Shown: piece after piece, positions 15,992 through 25,663 of the stretch
Position numbering within the stretch: position 1 is the first letter of the stretch
Layout: every line of letters starts with the position of its first letter
Assembly (NCBI RefSeq): GCF_000720765.1
Contig: NZ_JODC01000037.1
Location: 4,340-68,339 of the forward strand
DNA length: 64,000 nt
Source: Streptomyces sp. NRRL S-646
GTDB lineage: Bacteria > Actinomycetota > Actinomycetes > Streptomycetales > Streptomycetaceae
Direction of reading: 5' to 3'
Translations under genes and position numbers: made by a program
The notes under the pieces: generated by a model
What the model was told of the DNA's origin: nothing
Databases searched by the model: none
What the model saw: the letters and a program-made list of their open reading frames with translations, nothing else

Positions 15992-17214
15992 CGCACCGCC
16001 CGTTGGAGGAGCCACTGCGGCCCGTCAGGCCGCACCCGGTCGAGGCCTCCTGGCACCGGCCCCCCGAGCCCGACGAGGTCGACCCCGCCGTGCTCAGCGC
16101 CCTGCTGCAGCGGCACGGCTGGGAGCGGCGCGGCGGAGCCGCCGGACGCTACGGCCGCTGGACCCCGCCCGGCCCCGGTGGCGGCGGGACGAGCCTGCTC
16201 GTGCCCGAGAGCCGCGCCTTCCCCGACAGCGACGACCTGCTCGGCGAGGCGCTCGTCGCGCTGACCCGTAGCGCTACGCCCTCCGCGCGCGAGGTACTGG
16301 TCGGACTCGCAGTGCCCAGCGACGAGATCCGCTGGTGGCGGGATGTGCCGAGCGGTCCGGCCGGCTCCGCGCCCTGGGTGGTCGAGGAGCAGCTGCGCGC
16401 CTCCGCCCGCCAGATGCTGCTCGCCGGGGCGCTCGCCACGCGCGCGCGTGCGGGCTATTACGGCGCCCGGCACCGTCGTGCCGCCGCCGCGCTGCTGGAG
16501 AGCGTCCTCGTCGGCTCCGCGGCCGGCGGCGGGCGACTGACCGCCTTCGTGCCCGTCGGCACGGGGCGGCAGCTCGCCGTGCGCCTCCACCAGGCTCTGT
16601 ACGCCGCCCGCGAGGCCATCGACTACCAACGCGCCACCGGCGGCATGGACGCCTTCGACGGCGCCGTCGAGGCGGGCGTGAGCCGTGAGCTCACCGAGGC
16701 GCTGATCGTCCTCGTACGCGGCACAGAGGGCGCCAGGATCGCCGTCGAGTGGGCACCGGCCGCAGGGGTGCCCGAGGACTGCGTCGCAGGCGTCGAGCCG
16801 GTGGAGTTCTCACCGGGCGATCTGCCCGCGCTGCGCGAGGCGGGGGCCCGCTATCTCCGCGAGGAGCCCTCGGTGCCCGTGCGGATCACCGGCACGGTGG
16901 TGCGGATGCGCAGGTCGGGGCCGCGCGGGGAGGGCAGCGTACGGCTGCGGGTGATCGCGGGAGCCGAGGTGCCGCACGTCCGGATCACGCTGGACGAGGA
17001 GGATTACCGCATCGCCGGGCACGCCCATCTCGTGGGGCTGCCCGTGCGGCTGCACGGGCGGCTGGAGAGCCGGGGCGGCTTCCGGCGGCTGACGGGGGCG
17101 TCCGGCGTGGCACCGGTGCAGGTGGAGGAGGCGGAACGGGACCGGCTCATGAAGTCCCTGCAGGAGAACCTCGACTTCTTCGAGGAGGCGTGCAGCGGGG
17201 AGGACGACGACTGA
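15988..17214 (+). CDS. Conserved protein of unknown function with possible C-terminal OB-like domain
   Basis: This 408-residue protein is translationally coupled to the DUF4365 gene. Residues about 1-280 are mixed alpha/beta with no motif I recognise. From about 290 to 385 a run of beta-strands ([14 protein letters not shown] ... [16 protein letters not shown]) looks like an OB-fold. The C-terminus is acidic (ending SGEDDD). Pairing with a nuclease-like partner suggests nucleic-acid handling, but this is inference. No membrane segment or signal peptide is present. Confidence 0.75.
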   Translation: MTHRPLEEPLRPVRPHPVEASWHRPPEPDEVDPAVLSALLQRHGWERRGGAAGRYGRWTPPGPGGGGTSLLVPESRAFPDSDDLLGEALVALTRSATPSAREVLVGLAVPSDEIRWWRDVPSGPAGSAPWVVEEQLRASARQMLLAGALATRARAGYYGARHRRAAAALLESVLVGSAAGGGRLTAFVPVGTGRQLAVRLHQALYAAREAIDYQRATGGMDAFDGAVEAGVSRELTEALIVLVRGTEGARIAVEWAPAAGVPEDCVAGVEPVEFSPGDLPALREAGARYLREEPSVPVRITGTVVRMRRSGPRGEGSVRLRVIAGAEVPHVRITLDEEDYRIAGHAHLVGLPVRLHGRLESRGGFRRLTGASGVAPVQVEEAERDRLMKSLQENLDFFEEACSGEDDD

Positions 17215-17335
17215 GCGCGGGCCTGCCTGCACAAAGGGCGACCGTTTCGCGGTCGGAGGGTCGGGGTCGGTACGATCCCCTATTGCGCGCGCTCCTGGTA
17301 TGGCGCCGCACCCCACCTTCAGTCAGGAGAGACCG

Positions 17336-19312
17336 GTGTCAGACGTCCGTGTGATCATCCAACGCGATTCCGAGCGGGAAGAGCGCGTGGTGACGACGGG
17401 CACTACGGCCGCCGAGCTCTTCGCCGGCGAGCGCTCGATCGTCGCCGCGCGCGTGGGAGGCGAGCTCAAGGACCTCGCCTACTCGCCGGCCGAGGGCGAG
17501 GTCGTGGAGCCGGTGGAGATCTCCTCCGAGGACGGCCTCAACATCCTGCGCCACTCCACCGCGCACGTGATGGCGCAGGCCGTACAGGAGCTGTTCCCCG
17601 AGGCCAAGCTGGGCATCGGCCCGCCGGTCAAGGGCGGCTTCTACTACGACTTCGACGTCGAGAAGCCGTTCACGCCCGAGGATCTCAAGGCCATCGAGAA
17701 GAAGATGCAGGAGATCCAGAAGCGCGGGCAGAAGTTCTCCCGTCGTGTGGTGACCGACGAGGCGGCCCGCGAGGAGCTGGCGGACGAGCCGTACAAGCTC
17801 GAACTGATCGGCCTCAAGGGCTCGGCGTCGCACGACGACGGTGCGGACGTCGAGGTCGGCGCCGGCGAGCTGACGATCTACGACAACCTGGACGCCAAGA
17901 CCGGCGAGCTGTGCTGGAAGGACCTCTGCCGCGGTCCCCACCTGCCCTCCACCAGGAACATCCCGGCGTTCAAGCTCATGCGCAACGCGGCCGCCTACTG
18001 GCGCGGCAGCGAGAAGAACCCGATGCTCCAGCGCATCTACGGCACCGCCTGGCCGTCCAAGGACGAGCTCAAGGGCTACCTCGACTTCCTCGCCGAGGCC
18101 GAGAAGCGCGACCACCGCAAGCTGGGCTCCGAACTCGACCTGTTCTCCATCCCGGAGCAGATCGGCTCCGGCCTCGCCGTCTTCCACCCCAAGGGCGGCA
18201 TCGTCCGCCGCGTGATGGAGGACTACTCGCGCCGCCGGCACGAGGAGGAGGGCTACGAGTTCGTCTACACCCCGCACGCGACGAAGGGGAAGCTCTTCGA
18301 GACGTCCGGGCACCTGGACTGGTACGCCGAGGGCATGTACCCGCCCATGCAGCTCGACGAGGGCGTGGACTACTACCTCAAGCCCATGAACTGCCCGATG
18401 CACAACCTGATCTTCGACGCGCGCGGCCGCTCCTACCGTGAACTCCCGCTGCGCCTCTTCGAGTTCGGGACCGTGTACCGGTACGAGAAGTCGGGCGTCG
18501 TGCACGGTCTGACCCGTGCCCGCGGCTTCACCCAGGACGACGCGCACATCTACTGCACCCGTGAGCAGATGTCGGAGGAGCTCGACAAGACGCTCACCTT
18601 CGTCCTCGGCCTGCTGCGCGACTACGGCCTCACCGACTTCTACCTGGAGCTGTCCACCAAGGACCCGGAGAAGTTCGTCGGCTCGGACGAGGTCTGGGAG
18701 GAGGCCACGGAGACGCTGCGTCAGGTCGCCGAGAAGCAGGGCCTGCCCCTGGTGCCCGACCCGGGCGGCGCCGCCTTCTACGGCCCGAAGATCTCCGTCC
18801 AGACCAAGGACGCCATCGGCCGGACCTGGCAGATGTCGACGATCCAGCTCGACTTCAACCTGCCGGAGCGCTTCGACCTGGAGTACACGGGTCCGGACGG
18901 CGCCAAGCAGCGCCCGGTCATGATCCACCGCGCGCTGTTCGGCTCGATCGAGCGGTTCTTCGCGGTGCTCCTGGAGCACTACGCGGGCGCCTTCCCGGCG
19001 TGGCTGGCCCCGGTCCAGGCGGTCGGCATCCCGATCGGCGACGGGCACGTGGAGTACCTGGAGAAGTTCGCCGCGGCCGCGAAGAAGCAGGGCCTGCGGG
19101 TCGAGGTCGACTCCTCCTCCGACCGTATGCAGAAGAAGATCCGCAACGCGCAGAAGCAGAAGGTGCCCTTCATGGTCATCGCGGGCGACGAGGACATGTC
19201 GGCCGGTTCCGTCTCCTTCCGCTACCGCGACGGTTCGCAGGAGAACGGCATCCCGTTCGACGAGGCCATCGCGAAGATCGCGAAGGTCGTGGAGGACCGG
19301 ACGCAGGTCTGA
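17336..19312 (+). CDS. thrS: Threonyl-tRNA synthetase
   Basis: ThrS (658 aa, normal length) charges tRNA-Thr. Domains in order are TGS (about 1-65), the editing domain with [10 protein letters not shown] near 80, the class II catalytic core with zinc ligands in MNCPMHN, DDAHIYC and MIHRALFGS, and the C-terminal anticodon-binding domain. I chose GTG at 17336 because AGGAGA lies just upstream; the frame extends twelve codons further without a site. I saw no T-box leader in the 120-base gap. Convergent with the ion channel gene. Confidence 0.97.
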   Translation: MSDVRVIIQRDSEREERVVTTGTTAAELFAGERSIVAARVGGELKDLAYSPAEGEVVEPVEISSEDGLNILRHSTAHVMAQAVQELFPEAKLGIGPPVKGGFYYDFDVEKPFTPEDLKAIEKKMQEIQKRGQKFSRRVVTDEAAREELADEPYKLELIGLKGSASHDDGADVEVGAGELTIYDNLDAKTGELCWKDLCRGPHLPSTRNIPAFKLMRNAAAYWRGSEKNPMLQRIYGTAWPSKDELKGYLDFLAEAEKRDHRKLGSELDLFSIPEQIGSGLAVFHPKGGIVRRVMEDYSRRRHEEEGYEFVYTPHATKGKLFETSGHLDWYAEGMYPPMQLDEGVDYYLKPMNCPMHNLIFDARGRSYRELPLRLFEFGTVYRYEKSGVVHGLTRARGFTQDDAHIYCTREQMSEELDKTLTFVLGLLRDYGLTDFYLELSTKDPEKFVGSDEVWEEATETLRQVAEKQGLPLVPDPGGAAFYGPKISVQTKDAIGRTWQMSTIQLDFNLPERFDLEYTGPDGAKQRPVMIHRALFGSIERFFAVLLEHYAGAFPAWLAPVQAVGIPIGDGHVEYLEKFAAAAKKQGLRVEVDSSSDRMQKKIRNAQKQKVPFMVIAGDEDMSAGSVSFRYRDGSQENGIPFDEAIAKIAKVVEDRTQV

Positions 19313-19326
19313 ACCGGCACGTCGTG

Positions 19327-19356
19327 GGCCCCCGGGGAGTCAGATCCCCGGGGGCC
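19327..19356. terminator. Bidirectional terminator, thrS / ion channel
   Basis: A perfect 12-bp stem (GGCCCCCGGGGA / TCCCCGGGGGCC) with loop GTCAGA is followed by TTTC. The TGA stop of the convergent ion channel gene (19340-19342) lies inside the hairpin. Confidence 0.75.
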
Positions 19357-19996
19357 TTTCGTCGTCCTCGCGGGCAAAGACCTGCAGCAGCCAGGAGGCG
19401 AAGGTGCCGGTCACCGCACCCAGCAGAGCCAGACCGACGGCCATCATGCCGACCGCGATCAGCCGGCCCAGCGGTGTCACCGGGGTGATGTCGCCGTAGC
19501 CGACGGTGGTGAGGGTTTCGCAGGTCCACCAGACGGCGTCCCCGAACGTGCGCATCGACGCGCCAGCCGCCCCGCGTTCCTGCTGGTAGACGGCGAGGGC
19601 CCCGGCGAAGCCCAGCAGTACCGTCGCCAGCCCGGAGTACGCGATCACACGCGCGTGCAGCGCGAGCCGGGGCTTGCCGTGCCGTCGCTGCACGGCTTCG
19701 TAGACCTTGACAATCCGAAGGGGCCGCAGCAGCGGCAGGATCAGCACCGCCGTGTCCAGCAAGTGCTTCCGCACGAACCTGTGCCCCTGCCCGCTCAGTC
19801 GCCAGAGCACCGCGTAGTTGAAGGCGAACAAGGCCCAGGAGAGCAGCAGCACCGCGAGGGCCAGCTCCTGCAGGGGGTCCGTCAGACCGGGTACCAGGAC
19901 GCGGATCGCGTACGAGGCGAGGAAGGCCAGCGATGCGACGGCGAGCGGAAGCTCGGTCCGCTGCTCCCAGCGGGCTGCGCGAGTGTCATCGTCCAC
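19340..19996 (-). CDS. Potassium channel family protein (one-subunit voltage-type)
   Basis: The 218 residues contain an N-terminal set of membrane helices with an Arg-rich segment (LLRPLRIVKVYEAVQRRHG) resembling a voltage-sensor S4. A pore loop follows with the selectivity filter TTVGYGD, then the last helix. It probably forms a tetrameric cation channel in the cytoplasmic membrane. GTG at 19996 is chosen as the start; the ribosome site is weak, and the open frame continues upstream into low-complexity sequence. Confidence 0.85.
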   Translation of the reverse strand: MDDDTRAARWEQRTELPLAVASLAFLASYAIRVLVPGLTDPLQELALAVLLLSWALFAFNYAVLWRLSGQGHRFVRKHLLDTAVLILPLLRPLRIVKVYEAVQRRHGKPRLALHARVIAYSGLATVLLGFAGALAVYQQERGAAGASMRTFGDAVWWTCETLTTVGYGDITPVTPLGRLIAVGMMAVGLALLGAVTGTFASWLLQVFAREDDERPPGI

Positions 19997-20075
19997 CGGC
20001 CCAGCTTGGCCCGGCGAGCTTTTCGCACAACCCCGCCGACACGCCGCGAACGGGCGACGCCATATGCTGCATGGC

Positions 20076-20621
20076 ATGACGAGTGAGCCGGAGCAGCAGT
20101 TGGGAGTAGGGGTCCAGGACGCGTTCCAGCGCCTGTGGACGCCCCACCGGATGGCCTACATCCAGGGCGAGAACAAGCCGACCGGCCCCGGTGCCGACGA
20201 CGGCTGCCCCTTCTGTTCCATCCCGGCCAAGTCCGACGAGGACGGGCTGATCGTCCGGCGCGGTGAGCAGGTCTACGCCGTGCTCAACCTGTACCCGTAC
20301 AACGGCGGACACCTCATGGTCGTCCCCTACCGCCATGTCGCCGACTACACGGACCTCACGCACGCCGAGACCGTCGAGCTCGCCGCGCTCACCAAGCAGG
20401 CCATGACGGCCCTGCGCACCGCCTCCGGTGCCCACGGCTTCAACATCGGCATGAACCAGGGCACGGTTGCAGGCGCCGGCATCGCGGCCCACCTCCACCA
20501 GCACATCGTCCCGCGCTGGGGCGGCGACACGAACTTCATGCCGGTCGTCGGCCACACAAGGGTGCTGCCGCAGCTGCTGGCGGACACACGGAAGATGCTG
20601 GCGGAGGCCTGGCCCTCGTAA
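20076..20621 (+). CDS. HIT domain protein, probable Ap4A phosphorylase
   Basis: This 181-residue HIT protein has the catalytic histidine triad H139-L-H141-Q-H143 and a zinc knuckle C44-P-F-C47. In Mycobacterium the homologue next to thrS and pgsA (Rv2613c) is a diadenosine tetraphosphate phosphorylase. The same neighbours occur here, so that activity is likely. The ATG at 20076 (MTSEPEQQ) is chosen; an in-frame ATG at 20064 is possible, and neither has an obvious ribosome site. Confidence 0.88.
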   Translation: MTSEPEQQLGVGVQDAFQRLWTPHRMAYIQGENKPTGPGADDGCPFCSIPAKSDEDGLIVRRGEQVYAVLNLYPYNGGHLMVVPYRHVADYTDLTHAETVELAALTKQAMTALRTASGAHGFNIGMNQGTVAGAGIAAHLHQHIVPRWGGDTNFMPVVGHTRVLPQLLADTRKMLAEAWPS

Positions 20622-20624
20622 CCG

Positions 20625-22286
20625 CTACGCGTCGTACACGTCGGCCTTCTTCGGCGTCGGGTCCTGGACCTGGGTGCTCAGGAATGCCGACCTCGTGCCG
20701 AACTTCTCCGTGTCCACGCCGTTCTCATCGAGGACCCGTATCGCCGCCGCGTGCACCACCCGCAGCACCGGCGTGGCGGCGCGAAGGGCGTCGTCGGCCA
20801 TGAAGCGGTGGCGCCAGGGCTGGTCGGCCCAGGCGTGGCGGAGGCCGAAGGGCTCGGGCAGGGCTATCGTGCCGCCCAGCCAGTTCAGCAGGGGCGGGTA
20901 CCAGGAGAGCGGGGCGCGGACGGCCAGTCGTACGACCTCGTCGGTGGTGACCAGCGGAAGGGCCACCTTCCGGGTCTCCCACGGCTTGAACGACTTCTGG
21001 ACCTCCTTCGTCGGCGCCTCGGGCTTGCTGGTGAACAGGGAGTTCACGGGACCGAGCGCATGCCCGGTGACCTCGATGCGCAGCGTCTCGTGCAGCACGG
21101 TCACGGTGATCATCATGGTGATGATCAGCTGCCCGTCCCACAGGGTCCACTGCACGCCCAGGTAGTGCCGGTCGCCCGCGCCGAACTGCTGCTTGTTGCA
21201 GATGTCCTGTATCGCGTGGGACTTCACCTGGTACGCGTCCACGTCCGTGCCCTCGGGCCGGGCCACCTCCTTCGCGCCCTCGCCGATCGGCGTGACGATC
21301 CAGTGCCGTACGGAAGGGGTCGGGAAGCCGCCGGTGTTCAGCGTGTTCCGCTCCAGCATGCGCAGCTGGTCGTGGATCGAGCGGATGACGTCCCAGCTGC
21401 GGAAGGGGTGGATCTCCCGGGTCGGGTCGGCGGGCACCAGGTCCTCCGCGAGCTGCCAGCTGCCCCAGCGGGTGCCCATCCCGAGGATGCCCTTGGGGCC
21501 GGCGTAGAACACGGAGTTGGACTGCTGCTCGGCGCTCAGCTTGGCCAGCGACTGGCGCAGCAGGTCGGCCTTCGTCTCGCCCGGGCTGGTCGGCACCGCC
21601 TCGGGCACCTTGGCCCCGATGCTGCTGCCCGCCAGCAGACTGTCCCAGCGCTCGCGCAGATCCTTCGCCGTACGCTCGCAGATCTGCCTGGCCCAGAACC
21701 AGCCGATAACCGGCATGATCACCGAGGCCCGGGCATACCAGGCCCAGAAGCCCGTGAACGGCATGCGGATCAGGAAGATCACGGCGAGGGCTCCCACCGC
21801 CACCAGCAGGGTGGTGGCCAGCGCCCCGGCCCGCTTGTCGTCACGCTTGGCGACGGTGGTCCGGATCGAGAAGACCAGCAGCCAGACGAGGAGCCCCGGC
21901 AGGAACAGCAGGCCGCACAGCACCATCACGATGCTCAGCAGATTGTCGCGGTCCTTGCGGATGTTGTTCGCGGCCAGGCAGTGCTCGACGACGACCGGGG
22001 GCTCGGCGCCGAAGGACTGGATGAGCGGCTTGCGGCCGGACCCCACCATGCGGTCCACTACCGCCCGCGAGAAGGCCTCACCCAGGTTGGGCCGGAATAT
22101 CCTCGCCCACTTCAGGCCGGGTTTGACGGTGGTCTGGTGCCACTCGTTGTCGGCCTTCTTGATGTCCGCGACCGGGTTGTCCCGGTAGGCCGCCGAGGCC
22201 AGCGCGAACGTCGCCGTCTGGCCCTCGTTGCCGGTGCGCGGCACCTGAGGGCCGAAGATGTCCCCGTAGCCGCTCTCAACGGTCAT
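20625..22286 (-). CDS. Large membrane protein of unknown function
   Basis: This 553-residue protein is conserved in type within streptomycetes, but I know no function. A soluble N-terminal 110 residues (with a conserved-looking GYGDIFGPQVPRTGNEGQ start) precedes two to four membrane helices around 118-215. A long cytoplasmic or extracellular domain rich in Trp and basic residues follows. The start ATG at 22286 is preceded by GGGGCGGG. It is inserted between the HIT gene and the EF-G-like gene and converges with HIT, the two stops lying four bases apart. Confidence 0.75.
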   Translation of the reverse strand: MTVESGYGDIFGPQVPRTGNEGQTATFALASAAYRDNPVADIKKADNEWHQTTVKPGLKWARIFRPNLGEAFSRAVVDRMVGSGRKPLIQSFGAEPPVVVEHCLAANNIRKDRDNLLSIVMVLCGLLFLPGLLVWLLVFSIRTTVAKRDDKRAGALATTLLVAVGALAVIFLIRMPFTGFWAWYARASVIMPVIGWFWARQICERTAKDLRERWDSLLAGSSIGAKVPEAVPTSPGETKADLLRQSLAKLSAEQQSNSVFYAGPKGILGMGTRWGSWQLAEDLVPADPTREIHPFRSWDVIRSIHDQLRMLERNTLNTGGFPTPSVRHWIVTPIGEGAKEVARPEGTDVDAYQVKSHAIQDICNKQQFGAGDRHYLGVQWTLWDGQLIITMMITVTVLHETLRIEVTGHALGPVNSLFTSKPEAPTKEVQKSFKPWETRKVALPLVTTDEVVRLAVRAPLSWYPPLLNWLGGTIALPEPFGLRHAWADQPWRHRFMADDALRAATPVLRVVHAAAIRVLDENGVDTEKFGTRSAFLSTQVQDPTPKKADVYDA

Positions 22287-22353
22287 TCCCGCCCCCCGAT
22301 CGCCGCCGGCCTCGCTTCTGCGGCTTTCCCGACTTCCTTGCTCCGCACACCTG

Positions 22354-22394
22354 TTGATCAAGCCGGCACAGTGATCCCGTCACAACTTGATCAG
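22354..22394. promoter_or_regulatory. Paired TTGATCAAG / CTTGATCAG motifs
   Basis: TTGATCAAG (22354-22362) and CTTGATCAG (22386-22394) are near-palindromic and spaced 32 bases apart (three helical turns). They lie upstream of the large membrane protein gene. This may be an operator for an unknown dimeric regulator. Confidence 0.35.
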
Positions 22395-22501
22395 GCCATC
22401 AGCGTATCCGCAGGCACCGACATTCGTCGGCGGACGGCCGAAGCCGCCCGCCGACGGAGGGGAGCGTTCCACAAAAGCGACTTGGAAGCGCCCGGCGCCA
22501 A

Positions 22502-24700
22502 CTACGAGGCGTCGCGCGCCTCTTCACGAATCCTTTCTGCGATCTGCGGGGGCATCGGCTCGTGTCGTGCGTAGGAGCGGTTGAAGCGGGCGGTGCCGTG
22601 CGACATGGACCGGAGGTCGATGGCGTACCGCCCGATCTCGATCTCGGGCACCTCGGCCCGGATGAGTGTCCGGCCGCCGGTGGTCTGTTCCGTGCCCAGC
22701 ACCCGGCCGCGCCGTCCGGACAGGTCGCTCATCACGGCGCCCACGTAGTCGTCGCCGACCAGGACGGTCACCTCGGCCACCGGTTCCAGCAGGTGGATCT
22801 TCACGTCGGCCGCCGCCTCCCGCAGTGCCAGCGCGCCGGCCGTCTGGAAGGCCGCGTCCGAGGAGTCCACGGAGTGCGCCTTGCCGTCCAGCAGGGTCAC
22901 CCGGACGTCGATGAGCGGATAGCCCGCGGCAACTCCCTTGGCCGCCTGGGCCCTTATGCCCTTCTCGACCGACGGGATGAACTGCCGCGGCACCGCGCCG
23001 CCGACCACCTTGTCCACGAACTCGATGCCCGAGCCGCCCGGCAGCGGCTCCACCTCGATCTCGCAGATCGCGAACTGCCCGTGCCCGCCGGACTGCTTCA
23101 CATGCCGGCCACGCCCCGCCGCCTTGCCCGCGAACGTCTCCCGCAGGGAGACCTTGTGCGGTACGACGTCGACCTGGACGCCGTAGCGGCTGCGCAGCCG
23201 TTCCAGCGCGACGTCCGCGTGCGCCTCGCCCAGGCACCACAGCACCACCTGGTGGGTGTCCTGGTTCTGCTCGAGCCGCATGGTCGGATCCTCGGCGACC
23301 AGCCGGGAAAGACCCTGCGAGAGCTTGTCCTCGTCCGCTTTGCTGTGCGCCTCGATGGCGAGCGGCAGCAGCGGGTCGGGCATCTGCCAAGGCTCCATGA
23401 GCAGCGGGTCGTCCTTGGCCGAGAGGGTGTCTCCGGTCTCCGCGCGGTTCAGCTTCGCCACACACACCAGGTCGCCCGCGATGGCGTGCGTCACGGTGCG
23501 CTGCTGTTTGCCGAAGGGGGTGGAGAGCGCGCCGATGCGCTCGTCGACGTCGTGGTCCTCGTGCCCGCGGTCCGCGAGCCCGTGCCCGGACACGTGCACC
23601 GTCTCGTCGGGGCGCAGCGTGCCGGAGAAGACACGGACCATGGAGACCCGGCCGACGTAGGGGTCGGAAGCCGTCCGTACGACCTCGGCGACCAGTGGGC
23701 CGTCCGTGTCGCAGGCCTTCAGCTCGCGCGGCTTGCCGTCGATCGTGGTGACACCGGGCGTGGGGTGCTCGAACGGCGTCGGGAAGCCGCCCGTGACCAG
23801 CTCAAGCAGCTCGACGGTGCCGAGGCCCTGCCGTGCGCCGTCGGCCGCGGGGGCGGCGGCCAGGACCGGGAAGAAGACCCCGCGTGCGACGGCCCGCTCC
23901 AGGTCCTCGACGAGCGTCTTGAAGTCGATCTGCTCGCCGCCCAGATAGCGGTCCATGAGGGTCTCGTCCTCGCTCTCCGAGATGATCCCCTCGATCAGCC
24001 GGTTGCGGGCCTCCTCGATCTGAGGCAGCTGGTCCTCGCCCGGCTCCGACTCCTTGCGCTCGCCGGACGAGTAGTCGAAGAGTTTCTGCGAGAGCAGCCC
24101 GGTCAGCCCCGTGACGGGCGCGTGCCCGTCCGGACCCTGCGGGCCGTGCAGCGGCAGGTAGAGCGGGAGCACGGCGTCGGGGTCGTCCGCGCCGAAGGCC
24201 TCCGCGCAGGTCCGCGTCATCTCGTCGAAGTCCGCCCGGGCGGCCTCCAGATGGGTGATCACGATCGCTCGTGGCATGCCGACGGCCGCGCACTCCTCCC
24301 ACACCATGCGGGTCGAGCCGTCCACCCCGTCGGAGGCCGAGACGACGAAAAGGGCCGCGTCCGCCGCTCGCAGACCGGCCCGCAGCTCCCCGACGAAGTC
24401 GGCGTATCCGGGAGTGTCGAGAAGATTGACCTTGATGCCGTCCCATTCGACCGGCACCAGGGAGAGCTGTACCGAGCGTTGCTGCCGGTGCTCGATCTCG
24501 TCGTAGTCGGAGACGGTGCCGCCGTCCTCCACGCGGCCCGCCCGGTTCACTGCTCCCGCGGTGAGCGCGAGAGCTTCCACCAATGTCGTCTTGCCCGATC
24601 CGGAGTGGCCGACCAGCACCACATTCCGTACGGACGCGGGGTGGTCGGCCGCTGTTGCCCTGCCGGCGGCTCCGGGGTGTGCGCTTGCCTTGTCGCCCAT
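22502..24700 (-). CDS. Elongation factor G-like GTPase (FusA2 type)
   Basis: This 732-residue protein has EF-G architecture: G domain, domain II, and C-terminal domains III-V (ending ARFNRSYARHEPMPPQ). G1 is GHSGSGKT (31-38) and G3 is DTPG (95-98). The G4 position, normally NKxD, reads THLE (149-152), so guanine specificity may be altered. It belongs with the actinobacterial EF-G-like FusA2 proteins, which are distinct from the essential translocase; the role is unclear. GGGAGG lies nine to ten bases before the ATG. Confidence 0.9.
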   Translation of the reverse strand: MGDKASAHPGAAGRATAADHPASVRNVVLVGHSGSGKTTLVEALALTAGAVNRAGRVEDGGTVSDYDEIEHRQQRSVQLSLVPVEWDGIKVNLLDTPGYADFVGELRAGLRAADAALFVVSASDGVDGSTRMVWEECAAVGMPRAIVITHLEAARADFDEMTRTCAEAFGADDPDAVLPLYLPLHGPQGPDGHAPVTGLTGLLSQKLFDYSSGERKESEPGEDQLPQIEEARNRLIEGIISESEDETLMDRYLGGEQIDFKTLVEDLERAVARGVFFPVLAAAPAADGARQGLGTVELLELVTGGFPTPFEHPTPGVTTIDGKPRELKACDTDGPLVAEVVRTASDPYVGRVSMVRVFSGTLRPDETVHVSGHGLADRGHEDHDVDERIGALSTPFGKQQRTVTHAIAGDLVCVAKLNRAETGDTLSAKDDPLLMEPWQMPDPLLPLAIEAHSKADEDKLSQGLSRLVAEDPTMRLEQNQDTHQVVLWCLGEAHADVALERLRSRYGVQVDVVPHKVSLRETFAGKAAGRGRHVKQSGGHGQFAICEIEVEPLPGGSGIEFVDKVVGGAVPRQFIPSVEKGIRAQAAKGVAAGYPLIDVRVTLLDGKAHSVDSSDAAFQTAGALALREAAADVKIHLLEPVAEVTVLVGDDYVGAVMSDLSGRRGRVLGTEQTTGGRTLIRAEVPEIEIGRYAIDLRSMSHGTARFNRSYARHEPMPPQIAERIREEARDAS

Positions 24701-24982
24701 GGCCTTGCCTCCCGTGCACGGTGAGGTCACTGTGGGCGCGGGCATGCCGGGCCGCGTGCGGTGGCGGCTCCGATGACGCCCGCGGTCCTTCGAGCTTTCC
24801 ACTCTCGTCACGGTGCGTCCATACGACGGACGTGATCGCGCCGCCCGCCGCCGGTCCGGGCCGTCCGCCGGATCTCGCCACAGACGTCCGGGTGCCCGGC
24901 AGTCGCACACGCGCGCGCCTGGCTACGATGGGCCAGCCGGAGGCCAGCAGGGGCCGCGGCCACACCGACCGTCGGGAAGGCC

Positions 24983-25663
24983 ATGCTGAACAAGTACGCG
25001 CGTGCATTCTTCACGCGTGTCCTCACGCCGTTCGCCGCGTTTCTCATCCGCCGGGGCGTCAGCCCCGACACGGTCACGCTCCTCGGCACCGCCGGGGTGA
25101 TCGCGGGCGCGCTGGTCTTCTACCCCCGGGGGGAGTTCTTCTGGGGCACGGTCGTGATCACGCTGTTCGTGTTCTCCGACCTCGTCGACGGCAACATGGC
25201 CCGCCAGCTGGGCCGCACCAGCCGCTGGGGCGCCTTCCTGGACTCCACGCTCGACCGGGTGGCCGACGGCGCGATCTTCGGCGGCTTCGCCCTCTGGTAC
25301 GCGGGGAGCGGCAACGACAACGTCCTGTGCGCCGTCTCGATCTTCTGCCTGGCCAGCGGCCAGGTGGTGTCGTACACCAAGGCCCGCGGCGAGTCGATCG
25401 GCCTGCCGGTCGCCGTCAACGGGCTCGTCGAGCGCGCCGAGCGCCTGGTCATCTCACTGGTCGCGGCCGGGTTCGCCGGACTGCACAAGTTCGGTGTACC
25501 GGGCATCCAGTACCTGCTGCCGGTCGCCCTGTGGATCGTCGCAGTCGGCAGCCTGGTCACGCTGATCCAGCGGGTGGTAACCGTCCGTCGCGAGTCGGCG
25601 GAGGCGGAGGCCGCGGCGGCCGCCCCGGAGAACGCCTCACAGGGCAGCGAGGCGGCGAAGTGA
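24983..25663 (+). CDS. pgsA: Phosphatidylinositol phosphate synthase (CDP-alcohol phosphatidyltransferase)
   Basis: This 226-residue membrane enzyme joins CDP-diacylglycerol to inositol phosphate. The CDP-alcohol phosphotransferase motif is complete: D66, D69-G70, A73-R74, G83, D87 and D91. Five to six hydrophobic segments follow the family pattern. The next gene starts within its stop codon. The order pgsA-patA-pimA is that of the mycobacterial PIM cluster, which supports inositol phosphate, not glycerol phosphate, as acceptor. Confidence 0.92.
   Translation: MLNKYARAFFTRVLTPFAAFLIRRGVSPDTVTLLGTAGVIAGALVFYPRGEFFWGTVVITLFVFSDLVDGNMARQLGRTSRWGAFLDSTLDRVADGAIFGGFALWYAGSGNDNVLCAVSIFCLASGQVVSYTKARGESIGLPVAVNGLVERAERLVISLVAAGFAGLHKFGVPGIQYLLPVALWIVAVGSLVTLIQRVVTVRRESAEAEAAAAAPENASQGSEAAK

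Noticed and set aside
17215..17335. T-box riboswitch before thrS
   Set aside because: The gap is 120 bases with only a small GACCG-TTTCG-CGGTC hairpin; no T-box consensus or specifier loop was seen.
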